A stretch of 64,000 nucleotides of DNA from contig CAIZNI010000015.1 in the NCBI GenBank assembly GCA_903934295.1, forward strand, positions 124,001-188,000, written 5' to 3'. The DNA is from an uncultured beta proteobacterium. GTDB lineage: Bacteria > Pseudomonadota > Gammaproteobacteria > Burkholderiales > Burkholderiaceae_E. Below are positions 23,917 to 34,260 of this stretch, in pieces. The position numbers were made by a program, and so were the translations under genes. The first letter of the stretch is position 1. Each line of letters opens with the position of its first letter. The notes beneath the pieces are model-generated. The model was not told the origin of the DNA. It ran no database searches and saw nothing but the letters and a program-made list of their open reading frames with translations.

Positions 23917-25070
23917 CGCTGTCCGGTCAGGCGGGCGATCTGTTCGTCATCCAGGCCCGCGCCGCGCAGCACCGCCTCGGTGTGTTCGCCCAGGCTCGCG
24001 CTGTGGGCCCCGGCGCTGACATCGGCGTCGGACAGCCGGAACGGCGGATTGAGCACCTTGAAGCTGCCCCCGGCGTCGTGCACCGCGGCCAGCGCCTGGC
24101 GGTGCTCGATCTGCGGATCGGCCATCGCCTGCGCCACCGTCCGGTAGGGCGAGCAGGGCACGCCGAACTCGTCGAAGCGCGCCTGGCATTGCGCGGTGGT
24201 CAGTTCACGCGACCAGACCTCGGCGATGTCCATCAGCTGGCCCCAGTTTGTGCGCCGGTCCGAGTAGCGCGCGAAACGCGGGTCGGTGATCCAGTCGGCG
24301 TGCCCGGCCGCCTGTGCGAAGTTCTGGAAGGTCTTCTCGCTGGCCACCGCCACCATCAGGTAGCCGTCGGCGCACTGCAGCGGCCCGAACATCGGACGCC
24401 CCATCGGGGGCACATCGAACTGCGCGCCCTGCAGTTCGGTCAGCGTGAAGCCCATCATGGTCTCGAGCATGGACACATCGACCATCTGGCCGCGGCCGGT
24501 GACATGACGATGATGCAGCGCGGTGGCGATCGCCCCGAAGGCATAGGTGCCGGCGGCCACGTCGGCGAAAAACACGCCGCAGTAGTCGGGCCGGGTGCGA
24601 CCTTCCTGGTAGCGCAGGTGGGTCAGGTCGTAGCCGGCGGCGGCGTGCACCACCGGCGCGTAGGCCGGCAGCTGCGACGATGGTCCGCTCTGGCCGTAGC
24701 CGGAGATGGCGCAATAGATGAGGCGCGGATTGAGCGGCGCGATTGCGTCGTAGTCCAGTCCCAGCCGCTGCATCACGCCCGGGCGGAAGTTCTCGACCAG
24801 GATGTCCACCGTCGCGATCAGCGCACGCACCGCGGCCACCGATTCGGCGGATTTCAGGTCCAGCACCACGCTCTTCTTGCCGGCGTTGAGCTGGCCGAAC
24901 GAGGTGCTGGCGCCGGCGCGCAGCGGCGGACGCGTGCGCATCATGTCGCCCTCGGGCGACTCGATCTTGATGACTTCGGCGCCCAGGTCGGCCAGCAGCC
25001 GGGTGCAGTGCGGCCCGGCGATGGTGGTCGAGAAATCGAGTACGCGCAGTCCCGCGAAGGCTTTTTCCAT
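23913..25070 (-). CDS. CaiB/BaiF family (type III) CoA-transferase
   Basis: A 385-residue family III CoA-transferase that moves CoA between carboxylic acids through an aspartyl-CoA thioester. LRVLDFSTTIAGPHCTRLLADLGAEVIKIE is the family N-terminus, VENFRPGVMQRLGLDY lies near 92-107, and the catalytic Asp is D170 in VFFADVAAGTY. First gene of a two-gene minus-strand operon with the epoxide-hydrolase-like gene; a divergent aldehyde dehydrogenase gene lies 196 bp away. Donor and acceptor acids are unknown. Confidence 0.93.
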   Translation of the reverse strand: MEKAFAGLRVLDFSTTIAGPHCTRLLADLGAEVIKIESPEGDMMRTRPPLRAGASTSFGQLNAGKKSVVLDLKSAESVAAVRALIATVDILVENFRPGVMQRLGLDYDAIAPLNPRLIYCAISGYGQSGPSSQLPAYAPVVHAAAGYDLTHLRYQEGRTRPDYCGVFFADVAAGTYAFGAIATALHHRHVTGRGQMVDVSMLETMMGFTLTELQGAQFDVPPMGRPMFGPLQCADGYLMVAVASEKTFQNFAQAAGHADWITDPRFARYSDRRTNWGQLMDIAEVWSRELTTAQCQARFDEFGVPCSPYRTVAQAMADPQIEHRQALAAVHDAGGSFKVLNPPFRLSDADVSAGAHSASLGEHTEAVLRGAGLDDEQIARLTGQR

Positions 25071-25138
25071 GAGGCTTTCCTGATCGGTGATCGGGAATCA
25101 TCTCAGGGCCGGGCCGATTCGGCCAACGCGGCCCCACC

Positions 25139-25176
25139 CGGATCGACACGCTGGCCCGCGGATCGACACGCCGGCC
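25139..25176. repeat. Tandem duplication, 18-bp units with 20-bp period, between divergent genes
   Basis: CGGATCGACACGCTGGCC (25139-25156) recurs as CGGATCGACACGCCGGCC (25159-25176) with one mismatch. It lies in the promoter gap between the CoA-transferase and aldehyde dehydrogenase genes and could be a doubled protein-binding site or a simple duplication. Confidence 0.75.
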
Positions 25177-25266
25177 GTCCGGCGATCGTGGGTTCGTGCG
25201 AAAATAGGGGGTTGACGGTTGCCGCTTCACGGTCTGTCCCCACCACCCAATCTCAAGAGGTTTCCG

Positions 25267-26697
25267 ATGGTTCATCGCATGCAGTTCTACATCGACGGCG
25301 CCTGGGTCGATCCGGTCACGCCCAAGAGTCGTCCCGTCGTCAATCCGGCCACCGAACAGGCGATGTACGACATCGCCCTGGGCTCGGCCGCCGATGTCGA
25401 TCTGGCGGTCGCCGCCGCGCGTCGCGCCTTCGAAACCTTCTCGCAAACCACCCGCGAAGAGCGCGTGGCGCTGCTCACCCGCATCATCGAGGTCTACAAG
25501 ACCCGCATGAAGGACATCGGCGCGGCGGTTTCCGATGAAATGGGCGCGCCCCTGGGCTTCGCCGAAAAAGCGCAGGCCGGCGCCGGTCTGGGTCACATCG
25601 TCTCGACCCTCGATGTCCTGAAGAACTACGCGTTCGAGGAAACCGTCGGTTCGGCCATGGTGGTGCGCGAGGCGGTGGGCGTGGTCGGCATGATCACCCC
25701 CTGGAACTGGCCGCTGAACCAGATCACCTGCAAGGTGGCGCCCGCGCTGGCCGCCGGCTGCACCATGATCCTGAAGCCCTCCGAATTCACCCCGTCGTCG
25801 GCGCTCATTTTTGCCGAGATCATGCATGAGGCGGGCGTGCCCAAGGGCGTGTTCAACCTGATCAACGGACTCGGCCAGGACGTCGGCGCCGCGATGAGCG
25901 GCCACCCCGGCATCGACATGATCTCGTTCACCGGCTCGACCCGCGCCGGCATCGATGTCGCGCAGCGCGCCGCCAACACCGTCAAGCGCGTGAGCCAGGA
26001 ACTCGGCGGCAAGTCGCCCAACATCATCCTGGAAGACGCCGACATGCAGAAGGCGGTCACCGGTGGCGTGGCCCATGTCTTCAACAACTCGGGCCAGTCG
26101 TGCAACGCGCCCACCCGCATGCTGGTGCCGCAGTCGCGCATGGCCGAGGCGATCGCCATCGCCAAGGCGGTGGCCGACAAGACCAAGGCCGGCGATCCGC
26201 GTGCCGCCGACACCAACATCGGTCCGGTGGTCTCGTCGATCCAGTGGGAAAAGATCCAGGCCCTGATCGCCAAGGGCATCGCCGAAGGCGCCACCCTGGT
26301 CGCCGGCGGCCCAGGCCGCCCCGAAGGCGTCGAGAAGGGCTATTTCGTCCGTCCGACGGTGTTCGCCAATGTCACCAACGACATGAGCATCGCCCGCGAG
26401 GAGATCTTCGGGCCGGTGATCTCGATCATGGGCTTCCAGGACGAGGCCGAGGCGGTCCGGATCGCCAACGACACGCCGTACGGCCTGGCCGGCTATGTGT
26501 CGGCGGGCACGATCGAGGGCGCCCGCAAGGTGGCCCGTCAGATCCGCGCCGGCAACGTCAACCTGAATGGTCTGCCCAATGAGCGCACCGCCCCCTTCGG
26601 CGGCTACAAGCAGTCGGGCAACGGCCGCGAGTGGGGCCGTTTCGGGCTGGAAGAGTATCTGGAAGTGAAGGCCATCGCCGGGTTCGGCACGGTCTGA
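25267..26697 (+). CDS. NAD(P)-dependent aldehyde dehydrogenase
   Basis: A 476-residue aldehyde dehydrogenase converting an aldehyde to the acid. The nucleophile is C279 in NNSGQSCNAPTR, the general base is E245 in QELGGKSPN, and ITPWNWPLNQITCKVAPALAAG near 140-160 together with SFTGSTRAG near 222 form the coenzyme site. The C-terminal EEIFGPVISIM and PFGGYKQSGNGREWG motifs are intact. Start at 25267 rather than the upstream 25219 because AAGAGG at 25255-25260 precedes it and the fold begins there. Divergent from the CoA-transferase operon. Substrate not predictable; the HCxGQxC context is unusual only in having SGQSCNA. Confidence 0.93.
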   Translation: MVHRMQFYIDGAWVDPVTPKSRPVVNPATEQAMYDIALGSAADVDLAVAAARRAFETFSQTTREERVALLTRIIEVYKTRMKDIGAAVSDEMGAPLGFAEKAQAGAGLGHIVSTLDVLKNYAFEETVGSAMVVREAVGVVGMITPWNWPLNQITCKVAPALAAGCTMILKPSEFTPSSALIFAEIMHEAGVPKGVFNLINGLGQDVGAAMSGHPGIDMISFTGSTRAGIDVAQRAANTVKRVSQELGGKSPNIILEDADMQKAVTGGVAHVFNNSGQSCNAPTRMLVPQSRMAEAIAIAKAVADKTKAGDPRAADTNIGPVVSSIQWEKIQALIAKGIAEGATLVAGGPGRPEGVEKGYFVRPTVFANVTNDMSIAREEIFGPVISIMGFQDEAEAVRIANDTPYGLAGYVSAGTIEGARKVARQIRAGNVNLNGLPNERTAPFGGYKQSGNGREWGRFGLEEYLEVKAIAGFGTV

Positions 26698-26788
26698 GGT
26701 TTCGGGTCCGGGCGGGGGGCGCGCAAGGGCGCCGCCCGCGCCGGTCATTCCTGGCTCAGGGGGCCGGCAATCGGCCCGCCAGTCGCAC

Positions 26789-28429
26789 TCAGCTCAAGCG
26801 CGATTCGTCCACCTCTTCCAGCGCATCGCTGGGGTTGACGCCGATCAGCCGCGACACGCGCACCGGCACGCCCTCGCGCTGCCACAGGGCCACCCGGTCC
26901 TGGATCTCGCGGTCGGCCACCGTCATGCGCATGCGCAGTCGCACATATTCCGCCCACGAGGCGATGACGAAGCGCTCGACGAAGCGGCCGGCCTCGCCGA
27001 CGTCTCGGTACACGCGCCAGCTGGCCGCGCCATTGCGCCGACGGGTCGGCTCCACATCATGGATCGCGCGGATGAACGCGGCCTCGTTTCCGGGGTCGAT
27101 CCGGTATTCCAGCTGGATCAGTACCGGCCCGTCGTTGGGCAGCGGCTGGATCGCGATCGCGATCTCGGGCAACTGGACGCCGGTGGTCACCTGCGCTTCG
27201 GTGCCCATGACCACCGGGTAGCGCCGGTTCAGCGCGTGCATCGCGAGCATCACCACCGTCGAGGCGATCAGCGCGATCTGGGTGCCGGCCGCCGAGGCCA
27301 TCAGCCCCCACAGCGCGCTGCCCAGCGCCAGGCTCGCCTGCACCGAGACCAGTGCGGCGGCCACCGCGCGCGCCCGCACCCACGCCGGCGCGGTGCTCTG
27401 CATGCCGGCCGACAGCCCGGCCAGCACGCTGACCCAGGCCACGCCCACGCCGGCGGCGCCTGCCACCGCGATCGCCGGGATGTGCGAGGCGGCCACCACC
27501 AGCGTGGCGCCGATCCACAGCAGCACGCCCTGGGTGACGACCGTGTTCAGGGAGACGGTCTTCAGTCGCCGCGGAATCCACAGCGCGCCGGCCACCGCGC
27601 CCAGGCCGAAGCTGGCCGACAGCAGGCCGAATCCGCCCGCGCCCATGCCCAGCTGATCGCGGGCGATGACCGGCAGCAGCGCCCAGAAGCTGCTGCCGCA
27701 CAGGCAGAAGGTGATGTTGCGGATCAACAGCGCGCGCATCGCCGGCGAATGGCGGGCAAAGCGCAGTCCGCTCTGAACGCCCGACAGCAGCGTCTCGGGC
27801 ACCCCCGGCAGCCCCGGTTTGGCGGCCGGCCAGCGGCTCACCGCGATGATCAGCGGCAGGATGCAGACGGCGGCGACCAGGAAGGCGCTGCCCGAGGTCA
27901 GCATCGCGGCGACTGCGCCGGCCAGCGCCGGCCCGATCGCCCGCGCGGTGTTGAAGGCGACCGCGCCCAGCGCGACGGCCCGCGGTAGATCGTCGCGCGA
28001 GACCAGTTCGTTCACGCTGGCCTGTTGCGCGGGGGTGGCGAGCGAGAAGCCTGAGCCGATCACGAAGGTGAGCACGAGCAGCAGCCCCGGCCCGATCAGC
28101 CCGGCATAGGTGCTCAGCCCCAGGATCGCGATGCTGGCGAGAATGACCGAATGGGTGGCCAGCATGATCTTGCGCCGGTCGACGATGTCGGCCAGCGCCC
28201 CGGCGACCAGCCCGAACAGCAGCGCCGGTGCGGTGCTGGCTGTCTGCACCAGCGCCACCATCAGGGCCGACGGCGTGAGGGTGGCCATCAGCCAGGCGGC
28301 CATGGTCGCCTGCATGGTGTAGCCCAGCGACACGCCCAGCGAGCCGATGTAGTAGTGCCGGAACGGCGCGTTGCGCAGCGGCGAGTCGGCCAGCAGCGAC
28401 TGAAGGCGGGCGGGCAGGGGTTTTTCCAC
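26789..28429 (-). CDS. MFS transporter of the transmembrane-secretion-effector type with a fused C-terminal domain
   Basis: A 546-residue protein. Residues 1 to about 400 hold twelve predicted membrane helices with ADIVDRRKIMLATH near 80-93 as the A-motif, resembling the MFS_3 (EntS-like exporter) group. The last roughly 140 residues are soluble and begin near PVLIQLEYRIDPGNEAAFIRAI, a ferredoxin-like pattern recalling antibiotic-biosynthesis-monooxygenase/YgiN-like domains. The start is GTG with GAAGG upstream, 9 bp after the previous gene's stop, so translational re-initiation is likely. The cargo is unknown; siderophores or small drugs are typical for this group. Confidence 0.85.
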   Translation of the reverse strand: MEKPLPARLQSLLADSPLRNAPFRHYYIGSLGVSLGYTMQATMAAWLMATLTPSALMVALVQTASTAPALLFGLVAGALADIVDRRKIMLATHSVILASIAILGLSTYAGLIGPGLLLVLTFVIGSGFSLATPAQQASVNELVSRDDLPRAVALGAVAFNTARAIGPALAGAVAAMLTSGSAFLVAAVCILPLIIAVSRWPAAKPGLPGVPETLLSGVQSGLRFARHSPAMRALLIRNITFCLCGSSFWALLPVIARDQLGMGAGGFGLLSASFGLGAVAGALWIPRRLKTVSLNTVVTQGVLLWIGATLVVAASHIPAIAVAGAAGVGVAWVSVLAGLSAGMQSTAPAWVRARAVAAALVSVQASLALGSALWGLMASAAGTQIALIASTVVMLAMHALNRRYPVVMGTEAQVTTGVQLPEIAIAIQPLPNDGPVLIQLEYRIDPGNEAAFIRAIHDVEPTRRRNGAASWRVYRDVGEAGRFVERFVIASWAEYVRLRMRMTVADREIQDRVALWQREGVPVRVSRLIGVNPSDALEEVDESRLS

Positions 28430-28438
28430 GCCTTCAGT

Positions 28439-29662
28439 CTAGCCTGCGGCGGGCGGCACGCCTTGACGCTGCTTGAGCAGCAGGGTCAACACCACTCCAA
28501 GTACCAGCAGGCCGGGCGCGCTGATTCGCTGCACGGTCTCGAAACCGACCGGACCGCTCAGGGCGGCGGTCAGCGCCACGCCCCCCGACTGCCCGACGAA
28601 CAGGGCCAGTGCGAAGGCGGCGATCGCGGTGCCGCGCAGCTCCGGCAGCATCTGCGTGGCCAGCGTCTGCAGGGTGCTGTGCATCATGAAGAAGCCCGCG
28701 CCGGCCAGGGCGGACTTGCCGATCTCGATCGTCCAGAGCGGCCCGCCCAGCAGCCCCAGCCCGATGCTCAGCAGCACGGCGCCGCCCAGCGCCAGGCCGC
28801 GCTCACCCAGCCGGGCGACCATCCACGGCGCCAGGATGGAGTAGGCGACCCCGCCCAGCCCGAAGCCGGCCGCCGCCAGGCCGGTCTGCCAGACGGTCAG
28901 CCCGTGGCGTTCGTGCAGCCAGCTCGGCACGAACGCCAGCATGCCGAAGGCGAGCGCGCCCTCCAGGAAGACCAGGACCAGCACGGTGCGGGCCCAGCCG
29001 GACTTCAGCACCCGCGCGAAGGCGGCCAGCGGGCGGGTTGCGCCGCCGGCCGCGCTGCCCGCGGACGGGCTGGCGTGCGCGCCACGAAGGTTGCGCCACA
29101 GCGCGATCGCCACCGCCAGGAAGATCAGCGACGGCCCCAGGAAGGACAGGCGCCAGCCCAGGGTGTCGGCGAACAACCCGCCCATCACCTGTCCGGTGAC
29201 CTGTCCGAGCGTGGAGCCGAGCATGAAGCGCGCCAGCACCGGCTGGCGCTGCGCATAGGGCACGGTGTCGCCGATCCAGGCCAGCGTGAGCGGGATCAGG
29301 CCGGCGCAGGCGGCGCCCGCCAGGAAGCGCAGCACCGTGAGGCTGAGCGGTCCTGCGGCCAGCGCGCAGGCCAGCGAGGTGATCGCCGCCGCCGCGCACG
29401 CCCAGGCGATCACCCGCAGCTTGCCGAAGCGGTCGGCCACCGGCCCGTAGAAGAGCTGCATCAGCCCGTAGGAGATCGCAAACGCGGTGATCACCCCCGA
29501 CAGGTCGGCGACGCGCGAGCCGAATTCGGAGGCCAGCTGTGGCAGCATCGGGTCGGCCATCCGGATCGAGGCCTGGCTGGCGAACGCGCCCACCGACAGC
29601 AGCGGCAGCAGCGCGAGGGGGGATCGGGGCGGCTGGGTGGACAAGGAAGGGTTCGGTGACAA
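28439..29662 (-). CDS. Major facilitator superfamily transporter (YnfM/drug-efflux-like)
   Basis: A 407-residue MFS permease with twelve predicted helices; LMQLFYGPVADRFGKLRVIAW near 66-86 is a good A-motif (GPxADRFGK). The likely initiator is TTG at 29662, since the first membrane helix starts only about 15 residues in and no ATG precedes it; another TTG six codons later is possible. First gene of a two-gene minus-strand operon with the MFS_3-type exporter, which is an unusual pairing of two separate permeases. Confidence 0.86.
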   Translation of the reverse strand: MSPNPSLSTQPPRSPLALLPLLSVGAFASQASIRMADPMLPQLASEFGSRVADLSGVITAFAISYGLMQLFYGPVADRFGKLRVIAWACAAAAITSLACALAAGPLSLTVLRFLAGAACAGLIPLTLAWIGDTVPYAQRQPVLARFMLGSTLGQVTGQVMGGLFADTLGWRLSFLGPSLIFLAVAIALWRNLRGAHASPSAGSAAGGATRPLAAFARVLKSGWARTVLVLVFLEGALAFGMLAFVPSWLHERHGLTVWQTGLAAAGFGLGGVAYSILAPWMVARLGERGLALGGAVLLSIGLGLLGGPLWTIEIGKSALAGAGFFMMHSTLQTLATQMLPELRGTAIAAFALALFVGQSGGVALTAALSGPVGFETVQRISAPGLLVLGVVLTLLLKQRQGVPPAAG

Positions 29663-29854
29663 AGGGGCTGACTCCGGTGCGGCCCGTAGCCTCTCACAAC
29701 CGCGCCCCGGGCGCAGCGCGGTGCAATCACTTCCGGGCAGCGGGCTCGCCGCCGGTCATCGCAGCGGATGCGCGTCGGCACAAGGTATGCTTTCAGGCGC
29801 ATTGCCGACCCCTGCTCGCCCACCCCTGATCGCCCGCCTGCGCGGGCCCCCGAC

Positions 29855-31939
29855 ATGAGCGCCCACGCACCAGCCGCCAGACCCGTCATCCAGATCGTGC
29901 CCTCGGTGTGCCCGCACGACTGCACCAGCACCTGTGCCCTCGAGGTCGAGCGCCTGGACGACCACACGATCGGGCGCATCCGCGGCTCGCAGCGCAACGC
30001 GTACACCGCCGGCGTCATCTGCGAGAAGGTGGCCCGCTATGCCCAGCGCATCCACCATCCCGATCGCCTGACCCGGCCGCTGCGGCGCACCGGCCCCAAG
30101 GGCAGCGGGCAGTTCGAGCCGATCTCGTGGGAGGCCGCGCTCGACGAGGTCGCCGAGTCCTTCATCGCCAAGGCGCAGGCCCATGGCAACGAGACGGTGT
30201 GGCCGTATTTCTATGCCGGCACGATGGGGCTGGTGCAGCGTGACGGCATCAACCGCCTGCGCCACGCGATGGGTTATTCGCGCTGGTATTCGACGATCTG
30301 CGTCGCGCTCGCCGACACCGGCTGGATCGTCGGCACCGGCGCCAAGCGCGGGGTCGACCTGCGCGAGGCCGGCGAGCATGCCGACCTGATCGTGATCTGG
30401 GGCGGCAATCCGGTGAACACCCAGGTCAATGTGATGACCCACGCGATGGCCGCCCGCAAGCGCGGCGCCCGGCTGGTGGTGATCGATCCCTACCGCACCG
30501 GCACCGCCGAGCGTGCCGATCTGCACCTGCCGGTGCTGCCGGGCACCGACGCGGCCCTGGCCTGCGCGGTGATGCATGTGCTGTTCGCCGAGGGCTATGC
30601 CGACTGGGACTACCTGCGCCAGTACACCGACGCGCCTGACGAACTCGCCGCGCATGTGGCGCAGCGCTCCCCCGAGTGGGCCAGCGCCATCACCGGCCTG
30701 CCGGTCGCCGACATCCTCGCCTTCGCGCGGATGTACGGCCAGGCGCGCGCACCCTTCATCCGCGCGCACCACGGCTTCTCGCGCCAGCGCAACGGCGCGG
30801 TCAGCATGCATGCGGTCACCTGCCTGCCGGCGGTCAAGGGCGCCTGGCGTCAGCCGGGCGGGGGCGCCATCTATGGCCACACCGGGCTTTATCCGCTGGA
30901 TCGCACGCTGATCGAGGGCCTGGACCGCGTCGATCGGTCGGTGCGCGAACTCGATCAGTCGCGACTCGGGCCGATCCTGGTCGGCGAAGCCGATGCCCTC
31001 AAGGGCGGCCCGCCGGTGACCGCGATGCTGGTGCAGAACACCAATCCGGCGGTGGTCTGCCCGGAGCTCGACAAGGTGCATCGCGGCCTGGCGCGCGAAG
31101 ACCTCTTCCTGTGCGTGCACGAGCAGTTCATGACCGAGACCGCGGCCTTCGCCGACATCGTCCTGCCCGCGACCATGTTCCTGGAACACGACGACTTCTA
31201 CACCGCCTCCGGCCACACCACCTTCCAGGTGTCGCGCAAGGTGGTCGAGGCGCCGGGCGAGTGCCGCGAGAACCACTACGTGATCAGCGAACTGGCGCGC
31301 CGCCTGGGCGCCACGCATCCCGGTTTCGACATGAGCGTCTGGGAGATCATGGACGAGACGCTGCGGCGCTCGGGCATGTGGGATGCGCAGACCAATCTGG
31401 ATCGCGGCGGCCAGGACCATGCGCTGCCCTTCGAGACGGCGCATTTCCTGGACGGATTCGCCTGGCCTGATCGCAAGTTCCGCTTCAAGCCCGACTGGTC
31501 GCAATACGGCGGGCGCTGGCGCGAGATGCCGGTGCTGCCCGATCATTTCGATGTGATCGACAAGGCGAGCGGGGACAAGCCTTACCGGCTGGTCGCCGCG
31601 CCGGCGCGCACCTTCCTGAACTCCACCTTCACCGAGACCCCGGGTTCGCTCGCGCGCGAAAAGCGCCCGACCGCGCTCATCCATCCGCAGGACTGTGCCG
31701 CGCTCGGCCTGGTCGAGGGCGACCGGGTGGTGCTGGGCAACGAACGCGGCGAGATCACCGTGCACGCGCGCCCGCAGGCCGGCCAGCAGGCCGGCGTGGT
31801 GGTGCTCGAAGGCATCTGGCCGAACCGGCACTTCGAGGGCGGCGTGGGCGTGAACCGGCTGACCTCGGCCGAGCCCGGCTATCCGAACGGCGGCGCGGTG
31901 TTTCACGACACCGCGATCTGGATGCGCAAGGCCGACTGA
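29855..31939 (+). CDS. Molybdopterin oxidoreductase (DMSO reductase family catalytic subunit)
   Basis: A 694-residue bis-MGD oxidoreductase. The N-terminal [4Fe-4S] motif is CPHDCTSTC with a fourth Cys in VICEKV about 40 residues on. LIVIWGGNPVNTQVNV near 185 and VQNTNPAVVCPEL near 400 bind the pterin nucleotides, and the C-terminal domain starts near 590 (LNSTFTETPGSLAREKRPTALIHPQDC) with LVEGDRVVLGNERG. No twin-arginine signal is visible, so it is probably cytoplasmic. No Fe-S or membrane subunit is adjacent. The ATG at 29855 begins just ahead of the Fe-S motif; the frame is open back to 29768. The redox substrate is unknown. Followed after 99 bp by a CoA-transferase. Confidence 0.9.
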   Translation: MSAHAPAARPVIQIVPSVCPHDCTSTCALEVERLDDHTIGRIRGSQRNAYTAGVICEKVARYAQRIHHPDRLTRPLRRTGPKGSGQFEPISWEAALDEVAESFIAKAQAHGNETVWPYFYAGTMGLVQRDGINRLRHAMGYSRWYSTICVALADTGWIVGTGAKRGVDLREAGEHADLIVIWGGNPVNTQVNVMTHAMAARKRGARLVVIDPYRTGTAERADLHLPVLPGTDAALACAVMHVLFAEGYADWDYLRQYTDAPDELAAHVAQRSPEWASAITGLPVADILAFARMYGQARAPFIRAHHGFSRQRNGAVSMHAVTCLPAVKGAWRQPGGGAIYGHTGLYPLDRTLIEGLDRVDRSVRELDQSRLGPILVGEADALKGGPPVTAMLVQNTNPAVVCPELDKVHRGLAREDLFLCVHEQFMTETAAFADIVLPATMFLEHDDFYTASGHTTFQVSRKVVEAPGECRENHYVISELARRLGATHPGFDMSVWEIMDETLRRSGMWDAQTNLDRGGQDHALPFETAHFLDGFAWPDRKFRFKPDWSQYGGRWREMPVLPDHFDVIDKASGDKPYRLVAAPARTFLNSTFTETPGSLAREKRPTALIHPQDCAALGLVEGDRVVLGNERGEITVHARPQAGQQAGVVVLEGIWPNRHFEGGVGVNRLTSAEPGYPNGGAVFHDTAIWMRKAD

Positions 31940-32038
31940 GCGAACCAGCGTGGCTGCCGACTGGCGGACAATGAATCCCTGACCGACACGAGCAGGCTGG
32001 CGCTGCCGGCCTGCCCAACGACCCAACGGACCCGACCC

Positions 32039-33223
32039 ATGCCCAAGATCACCGCTTCACCGGCGCTGTCGCGCCTGCGCATCCTCGATCTCACCCGTGT
32101 TCGCGCCGGCCCGGCCTGCGTGCGCCAGTTCGCCGATTTCGGCGCCGATGTGATCAAGGTCGAGACCCCCGGTGACGAGGACCTGGGCGGCGCGCGCGAC
32201 GGCTCCGACTTCCAGAACCTGCACCGCAACAAGCGCTCGATCACGCTCGACCTGAAGGCCGATTCGGGGCGCGACCTCTTTCGCCGCCTCGTGAGCACCG
32301 CCGATGTGGTGGTCGAGAACTACCGGCCCGATGTGAAGGATCGGCTGGGCATCGACTACGCCTCGCTGCGCGCGATCAATCCGCGCATCGTGCTGGCGAG
32401 CATCTCCGGTTTCGGCCAGGACGGTCCTTATCGCGACCGTCCGGGTTTCGACCAGATCGCCCAGGGCCTGAGCGGCATCATGTCGGTCACCGGCTTTCCC
32501 GGCCAGGGGCCCCTGCGCGCCGGCGCCGCGGTGGCCGATGTGACCGCGGGCCTGCTGGCAGCGCTGGGCATCATGACCGCGCTGCTCGAACGCGAGACCA
32601 CCGGCGAGGGGCAATGGGTCCAGTCCAACCTGCTGCAGGCCGGCATCACCTTGCTGGATTTTCAGGCGGCCCGCTTCACCATGGACGGCCAGGTGCCCCC
32701 GCAGGTCGGCAACGATCATCCCACCAGCATGCCGACCTCAGCCTACCGGACCGCCGACGGGCATCTGAATGTGGCGGCCTCCGGCAGCGTGATGTGGCTG
32801 CGCCTGTGCGAGGCGCTGGGTCGCCCCGAGTTGGTGGATGACCCGCGTTTTCGCCGGGCCGATGACCGGGCCGCCAATCGCGCCGCCCTGGCCGATGAAC
32901 TGAACTCGGTGCTGCAGACCCGTGGCAGCGCCGACTGGGTGGAGCGCCTGAACGCCGCGGGCGTGCCCTGCGGGCCGATCTACTCGATGGACGAAGTCTT
33001 CGCCGACCCGCAGGTGCGCCATCTGCAGGCCAGCGCCGAGGTCGATCATCCGCGGCTGGGCAAGCTCACCATCCTGAACCAGCCGATCCGGCTGTCGCGC
33101 ACACCGGCCGCGCTGGTCGCGGCCACCCCCGAGCGTGGCGAACACACCGACGAGGTGCTGCGTGAGATCGGTGTGACCGATGCCGAACTGGCCCTGCTGC
33201 GCAGCGGCAAAGTCATCCTCTGA
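32039..33223 (+). CDS. CaiB/BaiF family (type III) CoA-transferase
   Basis: A 394-residue family III CoA-transferase with LRILDLTRVRAGPACVRQFADFGADVIKVE at the N terminus, VENYRPDVKDRLGIDY near 92-107, SISGFGQDGPYRDRPGFDQI near 121-140 and the probable catalytic D167 in AAVADVTAG. It is only loosely similar to the first CoA-transferase in this window, so they are not a recent duplication. Co-directional with the molybdopterin oxidoreductase and, 68 bp later, a Bug receptor, suggesting uptake and CoA activation of a carboxylate. Confidence 0.93.
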   Translation: MPKITASPALSRLRILDLTRVRAGPACVRQFADFGADVIKVETPGDEDLGGARDGSDFQNLHRNKRSITLDLKADSGRDLFRRLVSTADVVVENYRPDVKDRLGIDYASLRAINPRIVLASISGFGQDGPYRDRPGFDQIAQGLSGIMSVTGFPGQGPLRAGAAVADVTAGLLAALGIMTALLERETTGEGQWVQSNLLQAGITLLDFQAARFTMDGQVPPQVGNDHPTSMPTSAYRTADGHLNVAASGSVMWLRLCEALGRPELVDDPRFRRADDRAANRAALADELNSVLQTRGSADWVERLNAAGVPCGPIYSMDEVFADPQVRHLQASAEVDHPRLGKLTILNQPIRLSRTPAALVAATPERGEHTDEVLREIGVTDAELALLRSGKVIL

Positions 33224-33291
33224 GCCAGCCTGCCAGCCCCGAGCGGCCGGTCTGCTCCTCGACCTCTCCCGTCACTTCGAAGGCATTTTTC

Positions 33292-34260
33292 ATGACCATG
33301 AATTCACGCCGGCATCTGCTCCGATGGCTGGCCCTGGCCGGCACTGCCGCTGCCGCCGCGCCGCTCGCCGCTCAGACCGCCCCGGCCTATCCCGTCAAGC
33401 CAATCCGCCTGGTGGTGGGTTATCCGCCCGGCGGGTCGGGCGACTTCATCACCCGGGTCGCGGCCGACGAGATCGGCCGCGAGATCGGCGTGCAGGTGGT
33501 GGTCGAGAACCGCCCGGGCGCCGGCGGGACCATCGCCAATGAGGCGGTTTCCAAGGCCAGCCCCGACGGCTACACCGTGCTCAATGCCGGACCGTTCGCG
33601 CTGACCGCGGCGCTCTATCGCAAGCTCGGCTACGACGGCAATCGCGATTTCATTCCGGTGACCCAACTGGCGGTCGGACCGATGATCATCTGCGTGAACA
33701 ACGACCTGCCGGTGCGTACCCTGAAAGAGCTCATCGCCTATGCCCGAGCCAATCCCGACAAGCTCAACGCGGCCTCCTCGGGCAATGGGTCGACCCCGCA
33801 CCTGGCCACCGCGCAATTCGAGGCGATCGCCGGCGTGCGCTTCACCACGGTCCAGTTCAAAGGGGGCGGCGCAGCGGCCACCTCGACGATTGCCGGCGAC
33901 ACCCAGGTGATGTTCGCCACGCCGCCCACCGTGATCAATTTCATCAAGGCCGGGCGGATGCGGGCGCTGGCGCTCACCACCGCCCAGGCCTCGCCGGCCA
34001 TTCCGGGCATACCGGGGGCTGCCGAGGCGGGTTTGCCCGGATACGATTCCAGTTTCTCGTTTGGCCTCTATCTGCCGGCCGGCACGCCGGCAGCGGTGGT
34101 GCGCCGGCTGCACGAGGCCACCGTCAAGGCGATGGCGCGCCCGGGCGTGCGCGAGCGGGTCGCGGTGCAGGGCATGGATGTGGCGACCCACGAGTCGCCG
34201 CAGGCCTACGCGGCCGCGCTGCGCGAGGGCGCGGGCCCTCTGGAGCGCGCGGTGCGCGAG

